A stretch of 64,000 nucleotides of DNA from Variovorax guangxiensis (GCF_003952165.1 NZ_RXFT01000007.1:283758-347757), one strand, 5' to 3'; counted from the stretch's first letter, positions 41,874 through 51,031 are shown. Made by a program: numbers and translations. The notes: a model not told the origin generated them from the letters alone.

Positions 41874-41890
41874 CGCCCCGCTGAGGGGCG
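41874..41890 (+). terminator. Small GC hairpin after the DUF3606 gene
   Basis: CGCCCC and GGGGCG pair over six bases with a five-base loop, 46 bases after the stop. No U-run follows; a weak or factor-assisted terminator is the best guess. The rest of the 192-base gap to the next gene shows nothing else. Confidence 0.3.
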
Positions 41891-42019
41891 CAATCACGGT
41901 AGGCACCCTCCTACACCTGTGGGCGGGCGTGTACTTCATACTTGTTACCAGATCGTTTCTGGAGGCAAGCTGCTCTTGATCCTGCCGATGTTGAACCCGA
42001 ATCCCGTGGCCGCCGCGCG

Positions 42020-42700
42020 ATGAAATCCTCACCAAGTGCGCGCAGCTGGATTGCCGCCGGCGTGCGCCACGAACTTCTCACCCGCGCACTGCCAGCCCTG
42101 CGGCACGACATGGCAGCCCCGGTCTCGGTGATCCGCATGGCGCTGCTGATGCTCAAGCGGCAGATCGGCGCCCCCACCGTCGATGCCGCGGCCTGCGAGG
42201 AGCGGGTGGGGCTGATCGACAACCAGGTCTCCGAACTGGTGGAGGCGATCCGCTCGCTGCGCGACTGGGAGCTGGCCACCGTCGACGACGGCATCACCCG
42301 CAGCGCGCTGGTGTCCCAGTGCGTGACGCTGATGCGCTCGGCCTTCGACCTGCACGGCGTGGCGCTCGAAACCGACGAGTCGCTGACCCCTTCGGACGAC
42401 GAGCACCGCTGGCCCGCCGCGGCGGCCCTGCGCTACCTGTTCCTTGGCGCGATGGGCTACCTGCATGACGGCGCGGACGAGGCGGGCACCATCCGCATCG
42501 AGGCCGATGGCGCCAATGCGCTGCGGCTCACGGCGCTGCCGCGCGAGCCGGGTGCCACCGAGGCCGTGCTCGACGCGCACCGCGCGCCGCGCGCGCTGGC
42601 CATCGACGCCGTGGCGCTGCAGAACCTCGCAGAAGACCTGGGCTACGCGGTGGCGCTCGATGCCGCCAGCGTGCGCCTGGTGCTCGCCACGCGGACCTGA
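42020..42700 (+). CDS. Histidine-kinase-like protein without clear ATP-binding motifs
   Basis: A 226-residue cytoplasmic protein from ATG 42020. The stretch LPALRHDMAAPVSVIRMALL resembles the phosphoacceptor H-box and first helix of histidine kinases (His followed by acidic residue and Pro), and a second helix follows (RVGLIDNQVSELVEAIRSLR). The C-terminal half is alpha/beta but lacks recognisable N, G1 and G2 boxes. It may be a phosphotransfer protein of the ChpT type or a decayed kinase. No response regulator is adjacent. Its last 58 bases overlap the end of the convergent topoisomerase gene. Confidence 0.45.
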   Translation: MKSSPSARSWIAAGVRHELLTRALPALRHDMAAPVSVIRMALLMLKRQIGAPTVDAAACEERVGLIDNQVSELVEAIRSLRDWELATVDDGITRSALVSQCVTLMRSAFDLHGVALETDESLTPSDDEHRWPAAAALRYLFLGAMGYLHDGADEAGTIRIEADGANALRLTALPREPGATEAVLDAHRAPRALAIDAVALQNLAEDLGYAVALDAASVRLVLATRT

Positions 42701-43881
42701 GTTTTCCCGCTCTTTCTTCCGGCGGCTGCGGCGGTGCGCCGTTGCTCGCGCCGGTGCGCCTTCAGGAACGACAGCAGCCGGCGCTCCGCCGCGTAGAGCC
42801 CGCGCGAGGGCCTCGCCTTGTTGCTGCCGCCGATCTTCTCGAACAGCGCGGCGGTGGCCTCGTCGCCGTCCGACAGGGCACTGCCCAGGGCCAGCACCGC
42901 CGGGTGCACGTAGGCCTTCTTGCACACGGCGGGCGTGTTGCCCAGCTGCTTGGCCACGGCGCCCAGGATGTCCCTGGCGCTGTAGCGGCTGCCGTCGGCG
43001 GCGGTACGGCCGGGCTCGCAGGCCAGTCGGGTGAGTTCCAGTGCCTGCACCGTGCCGTGCCAGGTGCGGAAGTCCTTCGCGGTGAAGCGCTCGCCGCCGG
43101 CGGCCTCGGCCAGGTAGTCGTTCACGTCGGTGGAGGAGACGCCGCGCAGTTCTCCTTCTTCGCCGTTGCCTTCGTCGCCGGCGTCGACGTACTGGAAGAG
43201 CGCCTGCCCAGGCAGTTGCTGGCATTGCCGCACCACCTTCGCCACGCGCGGATCGTCCAGCTGGGCCTCATGCATCACGCCGCTCTTGCCGCGAAAGCGC
43301 AGCCTGAGAGCCTGCCCCTTCACCGCCGCGTGCCGGGTGCGCAGCGTGGTGAGTCCGAAGGAGCCGTTGCTGCTCGCGTATTCCTCGTTGCCCACGCGCA
43401 GCAGCGTGGTGTCGAGCAGGCGCACCAGCGCCGCGAGCACCTGCGCGCGGCCGGGCGCCTTGCGGCCCGGGGGCAGCCGCAGGTCGCGCGCCACGCGGGC
43501 GCGGATGCCCGGCAGCGCGAGCGCGAAGGCTTCGAGCCGTTCGAACTTGGTCTCGTCCTGCATCGAACGCCAGTCGGCGTGGTAGCGGTACTGTTTGCGT
43601 CCCCGCGCGTCGATGCCGGTGGCCTGCAGGTGGCCGTTGGGCAGGGGGCAGATCCACACCTGGGTGTAGGCCGGCGGAATGGCCAGCATCCGGATGCGCG
43701 AGAGTTCGTCCGTATCGCGCACCCACCTGCCGCGGGCGTCGCGGTAGCGGAAGCGGTCGCCGTGCTTCAGGCGGCGGATGCCGGGCATGTCGGGGTTCAC
43801 GTAGACCAGGCCGTTGGCGATGGGCGTCGGCTTCGACGCAGGCTTGGGATTCGATGGCGAAGAAGAGGATGAGGCCGGCAT
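42643..43881 (-). CDS. DNA topoisomerase IB (poxvirus-like)
   Basis: A 412-residue type IB topoisomerase, which relaxes supercoils through a 3'-phosphotyrosine. LVYVNPDMPGIRRLKHGDRF and IRMLAIPPAYTQVWICP are the N-terminal domain, RVGNEEYASSNGSFGLTTLR holds the conserved catalytic core with Arg residues, FTAKDFRTWHGT is another active-site segment, and Tyr324 in KKAYVHPAVL is the nucleophile. The N-terminal 20 residues are Ser/Pro/Lys-rich and the C-terminus is basic. ATG 43881 was chosen at the start of this tail. The 3' end overlaps the convergent gene. Confidence 0.93.
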   Translation of the reverse strand: MPASSSSSPSNPKPASKPTPIANGLVYVNPDMPGIRRLKHGDRFRYRDARGRWVRDTDELSRIRMLAIPPAYTQVWICPLPNGHLQATGIDARGRKQYRYHADWRSMQDETKFERLEAFALALPGIRARVARDLRLPPGRKAPGRAQVLAALVRLLDTTLLRVGNEEYASSNGSFGLTTLRTRHAAVKGQALRLRFRGKSGVMHEAQLDDPRVAKVVRQCQQLPGQALFQYVDAGDEGNGEEGELRGVSSTDVNDYLAEAAGGERFTAKDFRTWHGTVQALELTRLACEPGRTAADGSRYSARDILGAVAKQLGNTPAVCKKAYVHPAVLALGSALSDGDEATAALFEKIGGSNKARPSRGLYAAERRLLSFLKAHRREQRRTAAAAGRKSGKTQVRVASTRRTLAASSATA

Positions 43882-44030
43882 GGGGCTTGCGTGGTGGCGG
43901 TACACCGAGCTTTTGCCAGCACCGACAATCGCCGGGTGTAGGACGCCGCAGGCGCCGGCGGTGCGCCGGGCGCTTGCGGCTCCAGTCCTTCCGTCTTGTC
44001 CGCAGTTTTCCTCTCTCACCGGGGTTCAGA

Positions 44031-45089
44031 ATGAGTTCGTCCAAGTCTTCTCTTTTCGCCGCCCGCTGGCTGGCCGTGCCCGCCGCGGCGCTGCTCTTCA
44101 CGGCCTGTGCTTCCACGCCCAGCACTTCCACCACGACCGCCGCGGCGCAGGCTCCGGCCGCGCCAGTGAAGGTCAAGGTCTTCGTCGCCGCCATGTTCGA
44201 GATCGGCAAGAACACCGGCGACCGCGCCGGCGAGTTCCAGCACTGGTACGAGCGCTACTGGAAGGACGCCAAACCCATCGCCGTGCCCGGCGCGCTGCAG
44301 CCCGTGTACTGCAACGCCGATGGCGTGTGCGGCTCGGTGCTGGGCATGGGCAAGGTGAATTCGTCTTCGTCGATGCAGGCCATCCTGCTGAACCCGCAGT
44401 TCGACTTCTCGCAGAGCTACTACGTCATCTCCGGCGTGGCCGGCACGCCGCCCTCGCGCGGCACCATCGGCGAGGTGAGCTGGGCCACCTGGCTGGTCGA
44501 CTACGACCTCGGCCACCGCTGGGCACCCGAGGAGAACAAGCCCGGCGAGCCCACCTTCATGCCGCGCAAGGGCTATGAGGAATACCGCCGCTTCAGGCTC
44601 AACCCCGACCTCGTGGGCTGGGCCATGAAGCTCTCGGCCGACACGCCCCTGAAGGACTCCGAATCGGCCCGCAAGTACCGCCTGCGCTACCCCGACGCGG
44701 CCGCGCGCCGCGCCCCCTTCGTCGGCACCGGCACCCACATGACCGGCGACACCTTCTTCCACGGCCCCGGCATGTCGAAGCAGGCGCAATACATCGCCAA
44801 GCTCTACGGCGCCGACGACTACGTCATCACCGAGATGGAAGCCGCAGCCATCACCCTCGTCATCAAGCGCACCCACGGCACCGACCGCGTGATGAGCCTG
44901 CGCGGCGCCGTCAACTTCGACCAGGGCAACCCCAAGGAAACCACGCTGCAGCACCTGGACCCGGCACCGGGCGAGACGGCAGGCGGCTTCGCCGAGACGG
45001 TGGAGAACATCGAGCTGGTGGGCAGCCGCGTGGTCGACCACATCGTCGCGAACTGGCCGAAGTGGTCGGGCGGGGTGCCCAAGCCCTGA
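44031..45089 (+). CDS. Purine nucleoside permease-type (NUP family) lipoprotein
   Basis: A 352-residue protein with a signal peptide ending in a lipobox-like FTAC (Cys26). The mature part shows the NUP family landmarks VFVAAMFEIGKNTGD, ISGVAGTPPSRGTIGEVSWA, GTHMTGDTFFHG and DYVITEMEAAAITLVI, which resemble a nucleoside phosphorylase fold. Fungal members are called purine nucleoside permeases, but bacterial ones are exported and may be nucleoside hydrolases or binding proteins. The GGGG before ATG 44031 is a weak ribosome site. It stands alone, convergent with the DUF2459 gene. Confidence 0.88.
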   Translation: MSSSKSSLFAARWLAVPAAALLFTACASTPSTSTTTAAAQAPAAPVKVKVFVAAMFEIGKNTGDRAGEFQHWYERYWKDAKPIAVPGALQPVYCNADGVCGSVLGMGKVNSSSSMQAILLNPQFDFSQSYYVISGVAGTPPSRGTIGEVSWATWLVDYDLGHRWAPEENKPGEPTFMPRKGYEEYRRFRLNPDLVGWAMKLSADTPLKDSESARKYRLRYPDAAARRAPFVGTGTHMTGDTFFHGPGMSKQAQYIAKLYGADDYVITEMEAAAITLVIKRTHGTDRVMSLRGAVNFDQGNPKETTLQHLDPAPGETAGGFAETVENIELVGSRVVDHIVANWPKWSGGVPKP

Positions 45090-45101
45090 GCGTGAATCTG
45101 T

Positions 45102-45785
45102 TCAGGGTCCTGCAGGCCGCATGTGCCACGTCACCGTGAAGTCGAACGGCGTCCAGCGGCTCACGGTGACGCCTGAGCCTCGCAGGCCGCGGCCGGTCCA
45201 GGTGTTGCAGGTCTCGAAGAGGTTGTAGCCGCCTTCGGCCTCGTAGAAGGCGTCCTGGTTGTCGTAGTGGGCACCTGCGATGGGCGTGGCCTTGCCCGAC
45301 GGCAAGGCGGCGCGCACGTAGGCGGCGAGCTGCGCGTACTGGGCCTGCGTGAGCGGCAGCGCGAAGGCGCCTTGCCCGAGCTGGCTGCGCCGCAGGTAGC
45401 TCACATGAAGCAGTGCGCGGTTGCCGCCGGCCAGGGCGCCGAGCGCGCGCGATGCGGTCAGGTCGGCCCAGGTGGGCGTGTTCAGGTAGAACTCGCGGTC
45501 GCCCCAGCCGATGGCGATGAACTCCGCGTCGGGCGGTGGCGCCTTGAAGTCCGAAAGCGGAAACAGCTGGGGCCAGTCGATGGTGGCGGAACGCACAGGA
45601 AACACGAAGTCGGTATGCACGCCGTTGCTCAGCACCCAGGCCTGCACTTCGGCCCTGGCGCTCTCCGGCGGACCGGGGTTGGCGGGCCAGAACACCAGCG
45701 CGCAGGCCGTCGCCACGTACAGGCCCACCAGCGCAATGAAGCCCAGCAGCGTGAAGGCGATGCGGCGCAGCCAGCGTCGGACCAT
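45102..45785 (-). CDS. DUF2459 / TIGR02117 family membrane-anchored protein
   Basis: A 227-residue protein with one N-terminal membrane segment (about residues 9-33) and a periplasmic domain. Family motifs are VLSNGVHTDFVFP, AIGWGDREFYLNTPTWADL and a C-terminal ETCNTWTGRGLR that places a Cys in the position of a possible nucleophile with the His of GVHTD. The family has unknown function; the Cys/His pattern is reminiscent of NlpC/P60-like folds, which is only a suggestion. It lies seven bases after the dinB stop, so both form one transcript. Confidence 0.85.
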   Translation of the reverse strand: MVRRWLRRIAFTLLGFIALVGLYVATACALVFWPANPGPPESARAEVQAWVLSNGVHTDFVFPVRSATIDWPQLFPLSDFKAPPPDAEFIAIGWGDREFYLNTPTWADLTASRALGALAGGNRALLHVSYLRRSQLGQGAFALPLTQAQYAQLAAYVRAALPSGKATPIAGAHYDNQDAFYEAEGGYNLFETCNTWTGRGLRGSGVTVSRWTPFDFTVTWHMRPAGP

Positions 45786-45792
45786 CGCGTAC

Positions 45793-47040
45793 TCAGAAGA
45801 GCGAAGCGGTGGTCGCCACCGGTTCGGCCGCCGCGCGGTGTGCGCCGGAGCCGGCGGGGGCCAGCGCCTCGGGGCTGCCGGCCTTGGCCAGCGCGCCCAC
45901 GCGCACGCCCAGCAGCCGCAGCGGGCGCTCCAGCGGCACGCGTTTCAGGCACAGGCCGCCGGTCTGGCGGATGGTCTTCGCGTCGTCGGTGAAGCGGTCG
46001 ATGGTCTGGTCGCGCGTGGCGATCCTGAAATCGTCGTAGCGCAGCTTGATGCCGATGGTCTTGCCCACGTAGCCCTTGCGCTGCAGGTCGGCGGCGAGCT
46101 GCTCGCACAGTTGCGTGAAGATCGCGCCCAGCTCGGCGCGGTCGCGCACCGCGTGCAGGTCGCGGTCGAAGGTGGTCTCGCGGCTCATCGACACGGGCTC
46201 GCTCTCGGTCACCACAGGGCGGCTGTCGCGACCCCATGACACCTCGTGCATCCACGCGCCGGTGGCCTTGCCGAAGTTGGCGACGAGCCAGTCGCGGTCG
46301 CGCGCCGCGAGCTGGCCCACCGTCTCGATGCCGAAGCGCTTGAGCTTCTCGTCGGCCTTGGGGCCGATGCCGTTCACCTTGCGGCAGGGCAGAGGCCAGA
46401 TGAGCTTTTCCAGGTCGTCCTCGTAGACGACAGAGATGCCGTTGGGCTTGTTGAACTCGCTCGCCATCTTGGCGATGAGCTTGTTGGGCGCCACGCCGAT
46501 GGAGCATGTGAGCCCGGTGGCGTCGAAGATGGCCTTCTGCAGCAGCCGCGCCAGCGAGCGCCCGCCCTCGCGCTGGCCGCCGGGCACGTCGGTGAAGTCG
46601 ATGTAGACCTCGTCCACGCCCCGGTCTTCCATGAGCGGCGCGACCTCCAGGATGATCTTCTTGAAGGTGCGCGAATAGCGCCGGTATTCGTCGAAGTCCA
46701 CCGGCAGGATGATCGCCTGCGGGCACAGCTTGGCCGCCTTCATGAGCCCCATCGCCGAGCCCACGCCGAACTGCCGCGCCGGGTAGGTGGCGGTGGTGAT
46801 CACGCCGCGGCCGGTGTAGTCCTTCAGCAGCGGAAAAGCTTCCACCGGAATGTCGGCCAGGGTGCCGCCCTCGGGCAGGTTGCGGATGGCCTCGTCCACG
46901 CGCCTGCGCCCGCCGCCGATCACCACTGCCTTCCCCTTGAGCTGCGGATAGCGCAGCAGCTCGACCGACGCGTAGAAGGCGTCCATGTCGAGGTGCGCGA
47001 TGCGGCGGATCTTCGGTGCCGATGGGGTCTGGGAGCTCAC
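45793..47040 (-). CDS. dinB: DNA polymerase IV (Y family)
   Basis: A 415-residue translesion polymerase. I chose GTG 47040, giving MSSQTPSAPKIRRIAHLDMDAF; the frame upstream has no plausible start. Metal ligands are Asp18 (HLDMDAF) and the Asp-Glu pair in RGVDEVYIDFTD; SIGVAPNKLIAKMASEFNKP is the conserved palm/finger segment and INGIGPKADEKLKRFGIETV is the helix-hairpin-helix. The C-terminus after the little-finger domain is Ala/Gly-rich. A DUF2459 gene follows. Confidence 0.94.
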   Translation of the reverse strand: MSSQTPSAPKIRRIAHLDMDAFYASVELLRYPQLKGKAVVIGGGRRRVDEAIRNLPEGGTLADIPVEAFPLLKDYTGRGVITTATYPARQFGVGSAMGLMKAAKLCPQAIILPVDFDEYRRYSRTFKKIILEVAPLMEDRGVDEVYIDFTDVPGGQREGGRSLARLLQKAIFDATGLTCSIGVAPNKLIAKMASEFNKPNGISVVYEDDLEKLIWPLPCRKVNGIGPKADEKLKRFGIETVGQLAARDRDWLVANFGKATGAWMHEVSWGRDSRPVVTESEPVSMSRETTFDRDLHAVRDRAELGAIFTQLCEQLAADLQRKGYVGKTIGIKLRYDDFRIATRDQTIDRFTDDAKTIRQTGGLCLKRVPLERPLRLLGVRVGALAKAGSPEALAPAGSGAHRAAAEPVATTASLF

Positions 47041-47178
47041 GGAAACAATTGTCTCGCGGCTGGGCGCTGCTTGCGCGTGCGGGGCGATTCGCCGACGCGC
47101 ACGCCCAGCAGCGTGCCAGGCCGACTTTTTTCGGGGCGGCGGGTCATTGCTTGCGCGCCGCCGCATGCCGGTGCCATC

Positions 47179-47769
47179 ATGCGCGCCATGCAAACGGTCG
47201 CTTCCATCCTCTGGCGCAGGCTCGACGTACCGGGTCACGATGCCTGCCGCCTCGAACGCAATGCCTCGGCCTGGCAACTCGACGGTGCGGCGGTGTTCCG
47301 CCTGGAAGACGGCCGCATCGGCCAGCTGCACTACCGCGTGCGCTGCGATCTGCTGTGGCACACCCAGTGGGGCACGGTGCGCGGATGGCTGGGCGACTCG
47401 GCGGTCGACCTCTCCATCGCCCGCGACCCGCGCGGCCACTGGAAGCTCAACGACGAGGCCGTGCCCGACCTGTCGCACTGCATCGACCTCGACCTGGGTT
47501 TCACGCCCGCCACCAACCTGCTGCAGCTGCGCCGCCTGGGCCTTGCGAAGGGCGAGGGCGCGGATGCGCCTGCCGCATGGCTCGATATCGATGGCGGTGG
47601 CGGGCTCAGTGAGCTGATGCAGCGCTATGAGCGGCGCAGCGAGACTGAATATGCGTACGAGGCGAAGCGCTTCGATTACGCGGCAGTGCTGAAAGTGACG
47701 CCGGACGGTTTTGCGTTCGACTACCCGGGCCTTTGGATGGCCGATGACTCGAAGCAGACTAAGGCTTGA
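47179..47769 (+). CDS. Putative glycolipid-binding domain protein
   Basis: A 196-residue protein of the PF06475-type family. SILWRRLDVPGHDACRLER, FRLEDGRIGQLHYRVRCD, WKLNDEAVPDLSHCIDLDLG and FTPATNLLQLRRL are the typical segments, and the C-terminus RYERRSETEYAYEAKRFDYA matches the family end. It has no signal peptide. The start may be ATG 47179 or ATG 47188; no ribosome site decides. The function of the family is not established beyond a beta-rich fold. It ends in an 11-base overlap with the convergent OmpA-ankyrin gene. Confidence 0.82.
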   Translation: MRAMQTVASILWRRLDVPGHDACRLERNASAWQLDGAAVFRLEDGRIGQLHYRVRCDLLWHTQWGTVRGWLGDSAVDLSIARDPRGHWKLNDEAVPDLSHCIDLDLGFTPATNLLQLRRLGLAKGEGADAPAAWLDIDGGGGLSELMQRYERRSETEYAYEAKRFDYAAVLKVTPDGFAFDYPGLWMADDSKQTKA

Positions 47770-48997
47770 CCGGCGCCGGTATTGAGCCCCGATAGTCCTG
47801 GATCGAGGGGTTCGCTCCAGCGGCGGTCAGTGTGGCCCATGCCTGTCTCAATTGGTCGGCTTGAGGGCGTCCCGTCATTGGCCCATAGTTCGCGCTTGCC
47901 AATCCATGCAGCGGGGTTCGGCCGCTGGCATCCTGAGCGTTGGGGTCGGCGCCTGCAGCTACCAGTACGCGGATGCCACCTGGATCGAACCTGCTGACGA
48001 CTGCATGCAATGCGGTCTCCCCTTGTTCGTTGCGAGCGCTCAAGTTCACGCCATTTGATTTCAGAAATCCGAGGGCTTCCACGTCTGTGCGCCTTGCTGC
48101 GCATTCGGTCCATCGCTTCTGCTCCGCAGCGGACAAGGTGCGAAGCATTTGCGGTATTTTCATGCGCTGAAATGACAAGCGGCGTGCCGACGTGCGCCAG
48201 CTGTTGTCGCACCAAAGTTGTTCGGCAAGTTCATGGCCTCCGGGCTCGGTGACATCGAGCCGATCGATGGCGGAGGCGAAAACCGATTGCGCAAAAGGCG
48301 TTCCGAATGCTATGGCCATCAGAGCGGTCTGTGCGCTCGCTGCGGGTGGACGAAGGTTTTCGATTTCGCGCAGGAGCGAATCGTCATTTCTGAGGATGGC
48401 AACCAATCGGTATTTGTCGAGAAAGCGCAGTCGCCACGCGGGATTTGTGATGGCCGGGAAGAATTGCTCTGGTCTGCTGGTGTCCCAGGTCGCCGGCGGC
48501 TTATTGAGCTGCGGTCGCTCCTGGCCCGGCAAAAAATCCCGGTGCCACGTCCACATCGAATTGAAGCCATGCGTATACGGTGCAGCACCGTATGTTCCGA
48601 CATATTCGATTTCTGCACGGGGCATCTGAGTGGCGTCTTGTGCGTAGGCAGCCTGCGTGTCGGCCTTTCCCTCTGTGTAGATTCTGTACGGCGGTATGCC
48701 CAGCTGGATCAGCGTGAACCTCGTCGAAGCGGCTCGACGTTCGCTCAGCGCCTTTGTATCTGTCTCGCCTGGAGTTGCATGTCCAACAGCGATGATCACT
48801 TCCAATTGGTGCTTGTCGATGCGGTCGGCAAAGGCACGCAGTTTTTCTTGCTGTGCGGTCGCAAGGGTATCGTCACCTTGTTCGAAGAAAACTTCGGCGG
48901 CGAACGTCGCCTTGTTGCTGTAAGCGCCTGCATCGTTGGCATGAACCAATAGGCCCGCAACGGCGAGGACGGACAGAAAGTGTTTCGCGGATTGCAA
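47759..48997 (-). CDS. Exported OmpA-like protein with ankyrin repeats
   Basis: A 412-residue protein with a signal peptide (LSVLAVAGLLVHANDAGAY). Residues about 30-130 form an OmpA-C-like domain (FFEQGDDTLATAQQEKLRAF, then KALSERRAASTRFTL and IYTEGKAD), though the classic peptidoglycan-binding Asp/Arg pair is only partly kept. The middle 180 residues are unassigned. Two ankyrin repeats follow at about 320-400 (NEQGETALHAVVSR, then DASGRTPLHGLAS and NPSIQDYRGS). The GC content is clearly lower than that of neighbouring genes, suggesting recent acquisition. It may tether to peptidoglycan and bind a partner through the repeats. Confidence 0.75.
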   Translation of the reverse strand: MQSAKHFLSVLAVAGLLVHANDAGAYSNKATFAAEVFFEQGDDTLATAQQEKLRAFADRIDKHQLEVIIAVGHATPGETDTKALSERRAASTRFTLIQLGIPPYRIYTEGKADTQAAYAQDATQMPRAEIEYVGTYGAAPYTHGFNSMWTWHRDFLPGQERPQLNKPPATWDTSRPEQFFPAITNPAWRLRFLDKYRLVAILRNDDSLLREIENLRPPAASAQTALMAIAFGTPFAQSVFASAIDRLDVTEPGGHELAEQLWCDNSWRTSARRLSFQRMKIPQMLRTLSAAEQKRWTECAARRTDVEALGFLKSNGVNLSARNEQGETALHAVVSRFDPGGIRVLVAAGADPNAQDASGRTPLHGLASANYGPMTGRPQADQLRQAWATLTAAGANPSIQDYRGSIPAPVKP

Positions 48998-49054
48998 GAT
49001 TCCTCCCCCGCGCGGCGTTTTTCTGGGGTTGCGATGTGCCGCGGCGCTGGGAGC

Positions 49055-50050
49055 TTAGTCGAACTGCGACCGATCCCCCGTCACCAGCTCCCGGTTGCGC
49101 CGCCGGTCCAGCGCGATCTCGTGCGCGAAGGCGTCGCTGCCGCCACCCGCCGGCAGGTTGTAGGCCGCTCGCAGCCGTGCGCGCACCGCGTCGCTTTCGA
49201 GTACGCGGTTGATCTCCGCATTGAGCATCTGCACCACAGCTGGTGGTGTGCGCGCGGGCGCGAAGATGCCGAAGAGCGAGTCGCGGTTGGCCTTCCCGAA
49301 ACCCAGTTCCGCGAGCGTGGGCACCGTGGGCAGTGCCTCGATGCGCGCAGGCGCGCCCACGGCCAGCGCCTGGAATCGGCCACCTTCGATGTACTGCAGC
49401 TGCTGCGCGGCGACGTTGGTGGAGAGCACCTCGAACTGGCCGCTGAGCGCATCGTTGAGCTGCGGACCGCCGCCCTGGTAGGGAATGTGCGTGATGTCGG
49501 CACCGCTTTGCGCGCGCACCTGCGCCAGCACCAGGTGGCCGATGGTGGCCACGCCCGACGTCGCCCATCGCACTTCGCCCGGCTGCCTGCGCGCCTGCGC
49601 GATCAGCTCGCCGAAGCCTCGGCCGGTGAAGGCGGGCGTGCCCACCACCAGCACCGGTGTGCGCATGACGCTGGCCACGGGCACGAAGGCGCGCATCGGG
49701 TCGTAGGGAACGCGTGCGAGCAGAGGGTGCAGCGTGAGCGGGCTGATGGCCGAGAAAGCCAGCGTGCTGCCGTCGGGCGTGGAGCGGGCGAGTGCGTCCA
49801 TGCCGAGGCTGCCGCCCGCGCCGGGGCGGTTCTCGATGAGCACCGGCACGCGGAGCGAACGTGCGAGCGGCTCGGCCAGCGCGCGCGCCATTCCGTCGCT
49901 CACGCCGCCGGGCGGATAGACCACGACCAGGCGCACCGGACGGTTCGGCCACTGTGCCGGCGCCGCGTGCAGCACGCGCGGCAATGCGCAGGCCGCCGCG
50001 AGCAGGGCGCTGGCGCGCTGCAGCAGGTGGCGACGGCGAAGCCGGATCAT
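49055..50050 (-). CDS. Bug-family substrate-binding protein
   Basis: A 331-residue receptor starting in an ATGA overlap with the LysR gene before it. The signal peptide includes LRRRHLLQRASALLAAACAL, with an Arg pair. RLVVVYPPGGVSDGMARALA, ENRPGAGGSLGM, STPDGSTLAFS and THIPYQGGGPQ are Bug landmarks. Translation coupling to a LysR regulator is unusual and suggests receptor and regulator act on one compound, possibly the product of the divergent tannase-like enzyme. Confidence 0.92.
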   Translation of the reverse strand: MIRLRRRHLLQRASALLAAACALPRVLHAAPAQWPNRPVRLVVVYPPGGVSDGMARALAEPLARSLRVPVLIENRPGAGGSLGMDALARSTPDGSTLAFSAISPLTLHPLLARVPYDPMRAFVPVASVMRTPVLVVGTPAFTGRGFGELIAQARRQPGEVRWATSGVATIGHLVLAQVRAQSGADITHIPYQGGGPQLNDALSGQFEVLSTNVAAQQLQYIEGGRFQALAVGAPARIEALPTVPTLAELGFGKANRDSLFGIFAPARTPPAVVQMLNAEINRVLESDAVRARLRAAYNLPAGGGSDAFAHEIALDRRRNRELVTGDRSQFD

Positions 50051-50967
50051 GAGCCGGGGTTCTCCTGCGCCAGCCTGCGCAGCAGCGCCGCGAAATTCAG
50101 CGCGGGCAGATTGTCTTCCTCGGCGCGCGAGACCAGCGTGAGCGGCGCGTCGAGCTGCCCGCCGTCGGCGAGGCGCGTGTAGGCGATGGCGTGCGCGTGC
50201 ACGCCATGCATCGACGCCGGCACCACCGAGAGGCCGACACCCGCGGCCACGAGATTGAGGTTGGTCATCATTCGATCGACTTCGGCCACCACGCGCGGGC
50301 GCAGCCCCTTGGCGTGGCACAGCGCGAGCAGGTCGGCGTACAGGCCCGGCGCGCCCGGGCGCCGCACGAGGATGATGCCTTCCTCGCAGAGCTTCGCGAG
50401 CGGCAGCGGGCGCGAGTCCTTGTCGCGGCCGAGGGCAAGGCGATGGTCGCTGGGCATGGCCACCAGCACCGGCTCGCGCAGCAGCGTCTCGAACATCAAC
50501 CCCTCGGGCCGCGCGACCGGCACGCGCAGCAGGCCGCAGTGAAGGCGGCCGGCGGCCAGCGCCTCGGTGAGCTCGGCGGCGTTGTCTTCGCGCAGCTGCA
50601 GCTCCACGTCGGGGTAGGCGCGGCGGAACTCGCGCAGCGCCCCGGGCATGAAGCGGTGCGCCGCCGCCGAGCTGGTGAAGCCCACCGCGAGCGTGCCGGC
50701 CTGGCCCTTGGCCACGCGGGTCATGCGCTGCTTCATCGATTCCATGTCCTGAAGCATGCGCAGCGCCTCGGCCTGGAACAGCCGGCCCGCGTCGGTGAGC
50801 GCCACGCCGCGCGGATGGCGCCGGAACAGCAGCACGCCCAGCTCGCGTTCGAGCGCCTTGATCTGCAGGCTCAAAGGCGGCTGCTGGATGCCCAGCTGCT
50901 CGGCCGCGCGTGTCATGTGGCCGGTCTCGGCAACGGCGGCGAAGTAGCGCAGTGCCCGTATGTCCAT
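50047..50967 (-). CDS. LysR-family transcriptional regulator
   Basis: A 306-residue LysR protein. MDIRALRYFAAVAETGHMTR and AAEQLGIQQPPLSLQIKALE form a textbook helix-turn-helix; the effector domain covers about 90-295. The QQPPLS recognition helix and the general sequence resemble BenM/CatR-type regulators of aromatic catabolism. It diverges from the tannase-family gene across 121 bases that hold an AT-rich stretch and a good promoter, and it overlaps the Bug gene behind it. Confidence 0.93.
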   Translation of the reverse strand: MDIRALRYFAAVAETGHMTRAAEQLGIQQPPLSLQIKALERELGVLLFRRHPRGVALTDAGRLFQAEALRMLQDMESMKQRMTRVAKGQAGTLAVGFTSSAAAHRFMPGALREFRRAYPDVELQLREDNAAELTEALAAGRLHCGLLRVPVARPEGLMFETLLREPVLVAMPSDHRLALGRDKDSRPLPLAKLCEEGIILVRRPGAPGLYADLLALCHAKGLRPRVVAEVDRMMTNLNLVAAGVGLSVVPASMHGVHAHAIAYTRLADGGQLDAPLTLVSRAEEDNLPALNFAALLRRLAQENPGS

Positions 50968-51002
50968 ATGTTTTTTGTATGAAAAGTGCCTTGTTATTTT
51001 AT

Positions 51003-51031
51003 TTGACCCTAAGTCACCCCGAATCTATCTT
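51003..51031 (+). promoter_or_regulatory. Sigma70-type promoter before the tannase-family gene
   Basis: TTGACC (51003-51008) and TATCTT (51026-51031) are separated by 17 bases, 58 bases before the ATG. The region just upstream (50965-51000) is unusually AT-rich for this genome and contains a CATATG...TTGTATG partial dyad, a plausible LysR site. Confidence 0.5.
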
